The position numbers and the translations under genes were made by a program. Shown here piece by piece: positions 1 through 6,953 of a DNA stretch of 64,000 nucleotides. Within the stretch, counting starts at the first letter, position 1; every line of letters starts with the position of its first letter. The DNA comes from Peribacillus frigoritolerans_B (lineage in GTDB: Bacteria; Bacillota; Bacilli; Bacillales; DSM-1321): positions 1 to 64,000 of the forward strand of contig NZ_JBIWES010000008.1 of assembly GCF_044762665.1 (NCBI RefSeq), in the 5' to 3' direction. Under the pieces are notes generated by a model. The model was not told the origin of the DNA and did no database searches. It saw nothing but the letters and a program-made list of their open reading frames with translations.

Positions 1-93
1 TCACTTAAAGGCCTGCCGGCTACATTGATGAAAGAAGCAAGTAATGTTCGCTACCTATCACACATCAAAGCCCTATTCAGCCTAGCTTATTAA
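1..93 (+). CDS. 3' end of an unidentified protein gene, cut by the window edge
   Basis: Frame 1 on the plus strand is open from the first base to a TAA at 91-93, giving a C-terminal tail of 30 residues ending in HIKALFSLAY. The other two plus frames close within 30 bases. A strong terminator follows at 121-156, as expected for the end of a real transcription unit. The tail is too short for me to recognise the family. It could also be a chance open stretch. Confidence 0.4.
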   Translation, partial: SLKGLPATLMKEASNVRYLSHIKALFSLAY

Positions 94-120
94 TTATAAG
101 ATAAAGCACTCATAGAATTT

Positions 121-156
121 AAAAGGACCATTCATCTTGTGATGAATGGCCCTTTT
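121..156. terminator. Bidirectional rho-independent terminator
   Basis: A 16-bp stem (121-136 paired with 141-156, one mismatch) has a TTGT loop, an A-run on the left arm and a T-run on the right arm. It can serve the partial plus-strand gene ending at 93 and the minus-strand PTS operon ending at 172. Confidence 0.85.
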
Positions 157-171
157 TTGTAATTAAAGAAA

Positions 172-903
172 TCAAATCTTTACTTGGTTGATGCTGAATC
201 TAAGGGAAAATCCCTCAGGTAATTTTGCATTTGTCAAAATCCTGGTTTCTTTTAAGCGTTTATCATTATAAGAGGAGACTTCCTTCAATTCTTCATCCAT
301 ATAAGCAGGATGGGTCATTATCTCCACACTCTCCCCATCCATTACCCTCCCCTTCAAGTTTTGAAAGTAATCTTCTACCACCATTTCTCCATAAAAATTA
401 TCCAGGAATACATCTGTAACGGTTTGAATCCCAGCAAAGTGCCTTCCGGCATTACGCACCGGCAACCCATATTTATCTGACAGCTTTTTAATAACCGGTA
501 GAAATGCTTTGATTCCATGTACATGATGGTGGCTGTCGAAATGAGTCGGGAATAGACCAAATTCCAAGAATCTTTCGATTTGTGCTGACCACTCCCTCTC
601 CAATTCGCTCAAGGAAATACCGGCAGGATCCCCATATACCGCACCTTGCTTCTTAAAGAAACCAGATTCGTCAACCAAACTCGGAACATCACTCAACAAA
701 GGTTTACCCCATGTCAGCACTAAGTGAATACCTACCTTCAACGATGCTGTCTTCTTGGCGATTTCAATCGCATGCTCCGTTGCTTTTGCATTCATCATGA
801 TCGTTGCCGAATTGACAATTCCATATTTGTGGCTATCCAAAATCCCATAATTCACCGCTTTAGTTAACCCGAAATCATCTGCATTTACTAGGACTTCAAT
901 CAT
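172..903 (-). CDS. ChbG/YdjC-family carbohydrate deacetylase
   Basis: This 243-residue protein belongs to the YdjC/ChbG family, whose studied members remove an acetyl group from N-acetylated chitooligosaccharides or their 6-phosphates. The N-terminal NADDFG motif (residues 7-12), GIHL (58-61) and the His-rich HFDSHHHVHG segment (121-130) provide the expected metal-binding Asp and His residues. The ATG overlaps the stop of the upstream GH4 gene by 4 bp, so the two are translationally coupled. As last gene of a PTS operon it most likely processes imported diacetylchitobiose-6-phosphate before the GH4 enzyme cleaves it. Substrate is inferred from context and from E. coli chbBCARFG. Confidence 0.85.
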   Translation of the reverse strand: MIEVLVNADDFGLTKAVNYGILDSHKYGIVNSATIMMNAKATEHAIEIAKKTASLKVGIHLVLTWGKPLLSDVPSLVDESGFFKKQGAVYGDPAGISLSELEREWSAQIERFLEFGLFPTHFDSHHHVHGIKAFLPVIKKLSDKYGLPVRNAGRHFAGIQTVTDVFLDNFYGEMVVEDYFQNLKGRVMDGESVEIMTHPAYMDEELKEVSSYNDKRLKETRILTNAKLPEGFSLRFSINQVKI

Positions 904-2243
904 GATAAATTATCCTGCAACTCCTTTTTTTCAAAAAACTGCGGCAGATAATCTTTATGTGCCTCCAGCATTTCGTCTAAGATCTGTTTTGCAACCCGGT
1001 CACTTGGAACGAGTGGATTGATCGTCATGGCAAGCAACGCAGTATCATAATCTCCCGAAATTGCAGCTTCGATGGCCACCCTTTCAAAGGATTTAATTTG
1101 CTGAATTAACCCGCGGACAGCGACAGGAAGCTCTCCTACATTGATTGGTTTAGGACCATCCTTAGTTATTACGCAACTGGTTTCAATCGCCGATCCGTAA
1201 GGGATGCCTTCAATCGCCCCATGGTTGACCGTATTTACCGCTTGAATATCTCGCTTATCCGTATACATCGAGCAAATCAACCGTACAGCCGCATCACTGT
1301 AGTACGCACCTCCACGCTCTTCAAGCTGAGGCGGCTTGATGGCCAGATCTTGGTCTTTGTATAGTTCGAATAAACCTGCTTCAAGTCTTTGAACGACCTC
1401 TGCACGTGTTTCCCCTTTTTCCGCATCCTTCAATTCTTGGGCCAGCACATCTCCCGTTTTATAATAGTAGTTGTGGTATGGACACGGAAACAGGTTCAAC
1501 GCTCTAAGGAATTCCGGCTCCCAGCCCATTGCATGGATATTCTTCATCGTGACAGCTTTAGTTGGATCCGTAATCAAATTGATGATTTGATCTTTGACAC
1601 TCTTGCCATCAACGAATACATCCAAGCCGTAAACCATATGGTTCAAGCCAGCAAAGTCGATCCGGACTCTGGATGGCTCTACATCCATCAAATCCGCAAC
1701 ACCTCGTTCCATCCCAATCGGCACATTGCAAAGTCCGATGATTTTGGAAATATTACTGTGACGCAGAACTGCTTCCGTTACCATTCCCGCAGGATTCGTG
1801 AAGTTAATCAGCCATGCTTCCGGACATAATTCCTCCATCTCATGAGCAATATCCAGAATGACGGGAATCGTTCTAAAAGCCTTGAAAAGCCCGCCTGGTC
1901 CATTCGTCTCCTGTCCGATCACTCCGTGTTTCAATGGAATCTTTTCATCAAGAGCCCTAGCTGCGAGCTGGCCAACCCGCAGCTGGGTTGTTACATAATC
2001 AGCGCCTTTAAGCGCTTTCTTTCTATCTAGCGTGAGATGGACTTCAATATTCACACCAGCTTTTTCAATCATCCTTCTTGCCAAATTCCCGACAATTTCA
2101 AGCTTTTCCTTTCCCGCTTCGATGTCCACGAGCCAAATTTCACTCACAGGAAGTTCTTCATGATATTTGATGAAACCTTCGATCAGTTCAGGCGTATAGC
2201 TCGAACCTCCGCCAATCGTGACGATCTTCAACCCCTTGCTCAT
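900..2243 (-). CDS. 6-phospho-beta-glycosidase, glycoside hydrolase family 4
   Basis: The 447-residue protein is a family 4 glycosidase, an NAD- and Mn-dependent enzyme that splits phosphorylated beta-disaccharides by an oxidation/elimination mechanism. The N-terminal GGGSSYTPEL (11-20) is the dinucleotide-binding loop. NFTNPAGM (147-154), Cys172 in LCNVPIGM and His202 in GLNHM match the substrate- and metal-binding positions of the family. It overlaps the IIA gene by 4 bp and the deacetylase gene by 4 bp. By context it acts on the sugar phosphate delivered by the PTS. It resembles LicH/CelF/ChbF; the neighbouring ChbG homologue favours a ChbF-like role over plain cellobiose or lichenan use. 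Confidence 0.9.
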   Translation of the reverse strand: MSKGLKIVTIGGGSSYTPELIEGFIKYHEELPVSEIWLVDIEAGKEKLEIVGNLARRMIEKAGVNIEVHLTLDRKKALKGADYVTTQLRVGQLAARALDEKIPLKHGVIGQETNGPGGLFKAFRTIPVILDIAHEMEELCPEAWLINFTNPAGMVTEAVLRHSNISKIIGLCNVPIGMERGVADLMDVEPSRVRIDFAGLNHMVYGLDVFVDGKSVKDQIINLITDPTKAVTMKNIHAMGWEPEFLRALNLFPCPYHNYYYKTGDVLAQELKDAEKGETRAEVVQRLEAGLFELYKDQDLAIKPPQLEERGGAYYSDAAVRLICSMYTDKRDIQAVNTVNHGAIEGIPYGSAIETSCVITKDGPKPINVGELPVAVRGLIQQIKSFERVAIEAAISGDYDTALLAMTINPLVPSDRVAKQILDEMLEAHKDYLPQFFEKKELQDNLS

Positions 2244-2596
2244 TCAGCAGCCCTCTCCTTCACGGCATCCGCATGTAAGAATTCTTCGCGTAGATCAATC
2301 ATTTCAATTGCAAGATCCTTTACAGTCATCGCTGTCATTAAATGATCTTGTGCGTGCACCAGGATAATGGGAAGGTCAAAATGGTCCCCGCCTGCCTCAG
2401 CATGGATTAATTGGGTTTGGTATTTATGGGCTTGCAGTAATTCCGTTTCTGCTTCGGCTATTTTCACCCGGGCAGAATCAAAATTCCTTTTCTTTGCTTC
2501 CTGCATCGCTTCCATTGCAAAGCTTCTCGCATTCCCGCTATATAAAATCAATTGAAAAGATAGTTGGTATAATTCTTCTTTTTCCATTTTCATCAC
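2240..2596 (-). CDS. PTS lactose/cellobiose-family IIA component
   Basis: The 118-residue cytoplasmic phosphocarrier has the length and helical pattern of the PTS IIA lactose/cellobiose family. HAQDHLM (81-87) carries the phospho-accepting His region. It would take phosphate from HPr and pass it to the IIB encoded two genes upstream. It lies 7 bp after the IIC stop and overlaps the GH4 start by 4 bp. The start at 2596 keeps MMKM; the ATG at codon 4 is also possible. Confidence 0.9.
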   Translation of the reverse strand: MMKMEKEELYQLSFQLILYSGNARSFAMEAMQEAKKRNFDSARVKIAEAETELLQAHKYQTQLIHAEAGGDHFDLPIILVHAQDHLMTAMTVKDLAIEMIDLREEFLHADAVKERAAE

Positions 2597-2603
2597 TACT
2601 TTC

Positions 2604-3953
2604 TTAAACGTTTAGCGTTTCTGAATCTTTTGTAAGCTCTGTTTTATTTTTGGTGTCTATCTTCACTTGAGCATAAACGAATGGTAAATAAATCGCTGTT
2701 GAAATGACTAGGTTGATTGCAGCCAGGACCGCTCCAGACACATGCCCGCCTGTGGCCAGGAATCCACCCACAATCGGAGGGGTTACCCATGGAATCTTAG
2801 CAACGATCGGGAAAACCATTCCGCTGCTTACTGCGATATAAGATATCACCGTTGTAATTACCGGGCCGAGAACAAATGGGATGAACCACATTGGATTCAG
2901 AACGATAGGCAATCCGAAAAGAATGGGTTCGTTAATCTGGAACACTCCTGGCGCCCCTCCGAGTGCAATCATCTGTTTATACCGTTTCCGACCGGCAATG
3001 ATCATGGCAATGATCAGGCCCAATGTTGCACCAGATCCGCCTAAATAAACAAATGCATCCAGGAAAGAACCCGCCAATACCCCGTATTGGTCCATGTCTT
3101 TGACGCCTTGTGCATATAAATCGATATTTTTCACTCCCGAACTTTCAAAAAGCGGTGTCGTTATCCCGCCAAGGATATTGGGTCCATGCAAACCGATCAT
3201 CCATAATAAATGAACAAGAAATACTAGTAAAATAGCGAATGGCAATGAATCTACTGCACTTTGTAATGGAGATACAATCACTTTGCTCAGCCAGTCATTC
3301 AGTACCTGCCCATCCGTAGCTTTACGGAATAGCAGTCCGAATACTCCAGCAATAAAGATCGTTGCCATACCTGGCACTAACTTTGCAAATGAACGGGCTA
3401 CCGCTGGAGGTACTCCATCAGGAAGCTTGATGACTAAATATTTCACCCGGGAAAGTCTAACAAAGATTTCAGTGGCTATTAAGGCAACTACAATTCCTGT
3501 AAATAGAGCTGTAGCATTAAAATAGTTCACGCTTACAAAACCCCATGCCCCCCCTGTAACATCCTTATCATCGATAGTTAAAGTGACATTTCCGATTTGA
3601 GGTAATAATAAAAAGAAACAGGCTGCGGAAACCAGCATCGCTTCAAAACCATCGTCACCGTATGATCGTGCCAATTTATAAGAGATGCCGAATACAGCGA
3701 ATACCGTCATGAATGCAAAGGTTCCAAACCAAATATCACCGCCCAGCGTATTCCATGCAGGTCCGAAGATGGCCTCCATCATTCTTCCGTAAGGCTTGAT
3801 GACTTGCCCAAGATTATTAAACAGGACGGCGAATGACCCGATCATTGTAATCGCTATCATTCCAATCAATGCGTCACGAATCGCAAGCAAATGCCGGTTA
3901 TTTCCTACCTTTACCGCCCCAGGCATAATATACTTATCAATAAAAGTCATCAT
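2604..3953 (-). CDS. PTS cellobiose/diacetylchitobiose-family IIC permease
   Basis: The 449-residue integral membrane permease carries the sugar through the membrane so that IIB can phosphorylate it. Ten or so hydrophobic segments run through the protein. His256 in GLHGPN and Glu342 in the NEPILFG loop sit where the sugar-binding His and Glu of the structurally known B. cereus diacetylchitobiose permease ChbC lie. It follows the IIB gene by 4 bp and precedes the IIA gene by 7 bp, the usual IIB-IIC-IIA order of chb and cel operons. Confidence 0.9.
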   Translation of the reverse strand: MMTFIDKYIMPGAVKVGNNRHLLAIRDALIGMIAITMIGSFAVLFNNLGQVIKPYGRMMEAIFGPAWNTLGGDIWFGTFAFMTVFAVFGISYKLARSYGDDGFEAMLVSAACFFLLLPQIGNVTLTIDDKDVTGGAWGFVSVNYFNATALFTGIVVALIATEIFVRLSRVKYLVIKLPDGVPPAVARSFAKLVPGMATIFIAGVFGLLFRKATDGQVLNDWLSKVIVSPLQSAVDSLPFAILLVFLVHLLWMIGLHGPNILGGITTPLFESSGVKNIDLYAQGVKDMDQYGVLAGSFLDAFVYLGGSGATLGLIIAMIIAGRKRYKQMIALGGAPGVFQINEPILFGLPIVLNPMWFIPFVLGPVITTVISYIAVSSGMVFPIVAKIPWVTPPIVGGFLATGGHVSGAVLAAINLVISTAIYLPFVYAQVKIDTKNKTELTKDSETLNV

Positions 3954-3957
3954 ATCT

Positions 3958-4266
3958 TTATTCTCCTTTTATTAAAGCAGTGGCTTGTTTTAGTACTTCT
4001 TCACCATTACATAGTCCATAGAACATCGGATTGATGGTTGCGACTGGAATTCCCTTTTCTTTCCCCGCTTCCTGTAACTTGGAAAGAAGGTATCTAACCT
4101 GCGGACCTAATAAAATCACATCAGCCTTATCTATTTCATTGTTCACTTCTGTAGAACCCACAGCCCATATCTGACATTCTATCCCTTGTTTTTTAGCGCT
4201 TTCCTCCATCTTGGTAACTAATAAACTAGTAGACATCCCTGCAGAACAACATAATAAGATATTCAT
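3958..4266 (-). CDS. PTS cellobiose-family IIB component
   Basis: This 102-residue protein begins MNILLCCSAGMSTSLL, the phosphocysteine loop of cellobiose-type IIB domains; Cys7 just before SAGMST is the phosphorylated residue. The frame is open another 15 codons upstream, but the ATG at 4266 is preceded by the Shine-Dalgarno run AAAGGGGGG at a normal distance, so the longer start is rejected. It is the first gene of the five-gene operon; the promoter lies about 145 bp upstream. Confidence 0.9.
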   Translation of the reverse strand: MNILLCCSAGMSTSLLVTKMEESAKKQGIECQIWAVGSTEVNNEIDKADVILLGPQVRYLLSKLQEAGKEKGIPVATINPMFYGLCNGEEVLKQATALIKGE

Positions 4267-4405
4267 TGAAATTACCCCCCTTTTTAATGATTGATTATTC
4301 AGTATTTTCAAGAAAGACTAAACCGCATTTTTATAATAATCGATGTTACTTTTTTATCACTTCCCTTGAAAGGCTATATGAAATGGGTATTATTGCCTCC
4401 ATACA

Positions 4406-4466
4406 TACATTGTAGTAACAAATTTAAAAAATATCAACACAATTTTAAATTTGTTACTACAAATTT
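4406..4466. promoter_or_regulatory. Paired operator palindromes between the PTS operon and the GntR gene
   Basis: The right site (4447-4466) is a perfect 8-4-8 palindrome, AAATTTGT-TACT-ACAAATTT. The left site (4406-4425) keeps the ACAAATTT half and a weaker partner half. Seen together, 4411-4429 and 4443-4461 are perfect 19-bp inverted repeats of each other. The site centres are 41 bp apart, about four helical turns, which suits two dimers on the same DNA face. Binding by the adjacent GntR protein is inferred. Confidence 0.7.
4409..4437 (-). promoter_or_regulatory. Sigma-A type promoter of the PTS operon
   Basis: Read on the minus strand, TTGATA (4437-4432) and TACAAT (4414-4409) are separated by exactly 17 bp. 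The -10 box and most of the spacer lie inside the operator dyad, so a bound repressor would block polymerase directly. The distance to the IIB start leaves a leader of about 135 nt. Confidence 0.7.
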
Positions 4467-4477
4467 GTGAATTAAAG

Positions 4478-4506
4478 TTGATTATTGAACTTATCCGAGA
4501 TAATCT
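4478..4506 (+). promoter_or_regulatory. Candidate promoter of the GntR regulator gene
   Basis: TTGATT (4478-4483) and TAATCT (4501-4506) are 17 bp apart and end 38 bp before the GTG start. An overlapping alternative is TTGAAC (4485-4490) with TATGTA (4508-4513). Both lie just downstream of the right operator palindrome. Confidence 0.4.
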
Positions 4507-4544
4507 ATATGTATATATTGGGAATGAACATAGGAGGAATCACT

Positions 4545-5270
4545 GTGGAGACCATGAATAAAGAAGCGGCATTGCATTCCATAGTCAAGGAATCGATTAT
4601 CGATCTCATAAAAAATGGCGAATATCAAACAAATACAAAATTACCGACTGAGGCCGAATTTTGTAAAATATACGGAGTAAGCAGGACAACAGTTCGCACG
4701 GCCTTACAGCAGTTGAACGTCGAAGGCTATATTTACCGTGTCCAAGGTAAAGGTACTTTCGTTTCGGAAAATAAAGTCAAGCAATTTCTTACAAGCACGG
4801 TTGAAAAGTTCTCTGAACAAGTCACGATGCAAGGAAAAAACCCTTCTACAAAGGTCATTAGCTTAAAAGTGATTGAAGCAAATGCTACCCTTGCCAAGCT
4901 TTTCAAACAAAATATTGGAGACCCCGTAAACAAACTGGAAAGGATACGTTACGTTAACGACATCCCCCTTCAATATGAAATAGCCTTTCTCCCTTGGTAT
5001 AAAACACCTGGGCTTAATATCGAAGCCTGTGAAAAATCACTCTTTAAAGTACTTGAAACACAATTCGATTTAAAAGTAAAAAAGACGGTCGAACACTTGG
5101 AATTTTCACTTGCCGACGATTCCATTTCTGATAAATTGGAGGTACCGAACGGTTCACCTTGTTTTTCATTGGAAACTTACACATATGAAAATGATGGATC
5201 GGTCATTGAATTCTCTAAAACTCTCTTTAGAGGCGATCGTGCTCACTTTGTCATCGAGCGGAACTATTGA
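4545..5270 (+). CDS. GntR/HutC-family repressor with UTRA sensor domain
   Basis: The 241-residue regulator has an N-terminal winged helix (LPTEAEFCKIYGVSRTTVR followed by the GKGTFV wing) and a C-terminal UTRA domain of the HutC subfamily, which binds a small effector such as a sugar phosphate. The frame opens at 4485, but that region contains the promoter. The GTG at 4545 has AGGAGG seven bases upstream, so I place the start there; an ATG three codons later is spaced too far. It is divergent from the PTS operon and is the obvious candidate to bind the palindromes between them. The effector is probably a phosphorylated disaccharide or GlcNAc-6-phosphate (inference). Confidence 0.88.
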   Translation: METMNKEAALHSIVKESIIDLIKNGEYQTNTKLPTEAEFCKIYGVSRTTVRTALQQLNVEGYIYRVQGKGTFVSENKVKQFLTSTVEKFSEQVTMQGKNPSTKVISLKVIEANATLAKLFKQNIGDPVNKLERIRYVNDIPLQYEIAFLPWYKTPGLNIEACEKSLFKVLETQFDLKVKKTVEHLEFSLADDSISDKLEVPNGSPCFSLETYTYENDGSVIEFSKTLFRGDRAHFVIERNY

Positions 5271-5278
5271 AATAAGAC

Positions 5279-5303
5279 GGATGCCTTATTAATAAAGGCA
5301 TCC
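5279..5303 (+). terminator. Weak hairpin just after the GntR gene
   Basis: A perfect 9-bp stem, GGATGCCTT/AAGGCATCC with a 7-nt loop, begins 8 bases after the stop codon. No T-run follows, so it may be a 3'-stabilising hairpin rather than a true terminator. Confidence 0.4.
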
Positions 5304-5359
5304 TAGACTGTAGACATACTCGATGTTTTTTTTAGGGGGGTGTAAGATTGGAACGTTGA

Positions 5360-5575
5360 ATTCCACTCCAGGCACTCGCTTTCCGTATCCAGGAAAGCCT
5401 GACTGACTATCTTTTTAACAAAGCGCAGATCATGAAATTACTTGAAAACCATGTAAATAATAAAGCGGACAACATCAGGAAGCTCTGGACCATTTTGACT
5501 TTTATGACTTGGCATCAAATTTATATAGAAAAACAATATGAGCCCCGAAAGAATTCACAATATGCTTTAAATTAA
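5360..5575 (+). pseudogene. Decayed C-terminal remnant of an asparagine synthase
   Basis: From 5360 to the TAA at 5573 one frame reads 71 codons without interruption and resembles the C-terminal end of glutamine-hydrolysing asparagine synthases (AsnB/AsnO type). The matching stretch runs through LTDYLFNKAQIMKLLENH and then KLWTILTFMTWHQIYIE, where the family has a conserved HxxxxxD/N-RKLW...W-H pattern. There is no start codon in place: the frame is closed by TGA at 5357 and nothing upstream encodes the synthetase or glutaminase domains. A terminator is still present 25 bp after the stop. I read it as the 3' stub left by a deletion. Confidence 0.6.
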
Positions 5576-5599
5576 GCACCTTTATTGGCTTCACTCTTT

Positions 5600-5637
5600 G
5601 CACCCAAGCATCAATGAAAGAAAGCTTGGGTGCTTTT
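5600..5637 (+). terminator. Rho-independent terminator after the asparagine synthase remnant
   Basis: A perfect 10-bp stem, GCACCCAAGC/GCTTGGGTGC (5600-5609 with 5624-5633), is followed by TTTT on the plus strand. It probably terminated the ancestral gene. Confidence 0.75.
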
Positions 5638-5675
5638 AATATTTACTTGTTTATCACCAAAAAACGAATATCCAT

Positions 5676-6284
5676 TCAATTTGACAGTTGGTATATGACG
5701 AATTTCTCAAATGGATTCGATTCAGTCAAGCCAGGTAACATCACTTCGTTTTTCAGTTCGAAGGCGGTTTGATTTTCGAGGAAAAAAATATAATCCTGTG
5801 AAGCATAATATAATATCAGTTCGATTTGGCGCGGTTCTTTTTCAAAGGAAAGCAAAATGTTATTGATGATTTTCATGAAAATCTGTACCGAGAACGGATT
5901 AAAGAAATAAAAACGATTGTCTTTTGTATCAATATCATATTCTTCTGCCAAGCAACAGTGGAATTCTATATTATTATTGTTGTTTTTCCTTTTCTTCATG
6001 TAGCCATTCAGATTCTCGATCGCTTCTTTATAGAAATTTTCATTCATCTCCACGCCAACCACAGATGATTGATATAAGTGATGGATCAAAAAATTCAAGC
6101 GTCCTTTACCGCATCCAAAATCCACAATGCGATCATTTCTTTTCAGTGGATATTTTTTGAATAAAAGTCCTAATGCGCTGTATGGCGTAGGTTCGTATCG
6201 GTGATAATGCAAAGAATCATTGAATTTTTTTTGTTCACCTCCCGTCCTGATGTTCAGCATTTCATCATAATTCGTTTCTTCCAT
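5676..6284 (-). CDS. Class I SAM-dependent methyltransferase of unknown substrate
   Basis: The roughly 202-residue protein has a Rossmann-type methyltransferase core: motif I VDFGCGKG, the acidic strand end VGVEMN about 20 residues later, and YFFNPFS in the place of the motif IV loop. The frame opens with an ATG at 6305, but the ATG at 6284 has AGGTG eight bases upstream while the first has no ribosome site, so I prefer 6284. It stands alone, convergent with the remnant gene. Nothing nearby suggests the substrate, which could be a small molecule, RNA or protein. Confidence 0.75.
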   Translation of the reverse strand: MEETNYDEMLNIRTGGEQKKFNDSLHYHRYEPTPYSALGLLFKKYPLKRNDRIVDFGCGKGRLNFLIHHLYQSSVVGVEMNENFYKEAIENLNGYMKKRKNNNNNIEFHCCLAEEYDIDTKDNRFYFFNPFSVQIFMKIINNILLSFEKEPRQIELILYYASQDYIFFLENQTAFELKNEVMLPGLTESNPFEKFVIYQLSN

Positions 6285-6337
6285 TGTTATATGCACCTGC
6301 TTCATGTTTTTTAAATATAGGGCTTCTTAACTAAAAC

Positions 6338-6363
6338 CCCGGATAAGGTTATCTTATCCAGGG
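6338..6363. other. Inverted repeat upstream of the methyltransferase gene
   Basis: GGATAAG (6341-6347) pairs with CTTATCC (6353-6359) around a GTTAT loop, extended by CCC/GGG across a one-base bulge. It lies 54 bp upstream of the methyltransferase start. It could be an operator or a leader hairpin; the T-run on either side is only four bases. Confidence 0.4.
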
Positions 6364-6550
6364 TAAGGTTTTGTTATATGAATGTCCAGACAATCATTTG
6401 GATTTTGCTTTAGTTACATAATCATTAATCATGACTAACAGTAAAAGAATACAACACATATAAAGTCATTACAAATAACTATACTTACAGTCCGAGTTTA
6501 ATAGAATGTCGTAAACCTAATGATAATTTTGTTTACTATATTCAAAACAG

Positions 6551-6588
6551 AAAAAAGCTGAAGCATCCAAAAGAGCTTCAGCTTTTTT
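6551..6588. terminator. Strong bidirectional terminator
   Basis: A perfect 14-bp stem (6551-6564 with 6575-6588) contains the core GCTGAAGC/GCTTCAGC with six A's and six T's at the ends. It ends the OPT-PqqD operon on the minus strand. Confidence 0.9.
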
Positions 6589-6593
6589 CATTT

Positions 6594-6953
6594 TTATTCT
6601 TCATCATTCCATATGATCCAATCATGAGTCTCAAGAATCTCCAGAAATTTCATCAACCGAGGTAAGGCTGGTTCTGCTTCCTCACCAAAATGTTCACTCA
6701 TCGCTTCAGAAATCTGATTTACATTGCTCTGGAACTCCATCTGTTTAATGGCATATGCCCCAAACTTATCAAGCTTGATTTTACGGACTGACGGTTGTTT
6801 AAAGAAACGAATTGTAATTCGTTCCACAAAATTGGTCCTTTGAATGACCAAATAAGTTGCTTCCGAAGATTCTTGTATCATTGTGACGCGACTTTCCAAA
6901 AGGGGAACCATGGTTAACAGGTTCCTCTTTTTTGATTGGCGTTTACGAAGCAT
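6594..6953 (-). CDS. PqqD-like protein coupled to an oligopeptide transporter
   Basis: The 119-residue basic-start protein has a C-terminal half with the look of the PqqD/RRE winged-helix fold: KLDKFGAYAIKQM, then a helix of spaced I/M/F residues and a final FLEILETHDWI. PqqD-type domains bind leader peptides in RiPP and PQQ synthesis. The gene overlaps the end of the OPT transporter gene by 11 bp. The ATG at 6953 has only a weak GGGA upstream; an internal ATG at 6911 is possible. No radical SAM enzyme or precursor peptide is visible nearby, so the partner is unknown. Family assignment is from pattern only. Confidence 0.6.
   Translation of the reverse strand: MLRKRQSKKRNLLTMVPLLESRVTMIQESSEATYLVIQRTNFVERITIRFFKQPSVRKIKLDKFGAYAIKQMEFQSNVNQISEAMSEHFGEEAEPALPRLMKFLEILETHDWIIWNDEE

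Noticed and set aside
1389..1829. 146-codon plus-strand frame inside the GH4 gene
   Set aside because: It is a shadow of a well-supported conserved gene on the other strand, with no ribosome site and no recognisable protein pattern.
4485..4544. ATG at 4485 as the start of the GntR regulator
   Set aside because: It lies within the candidate promoter and has no ribosome site, while the GTG at 4545 has AGGAGG at seven bases.
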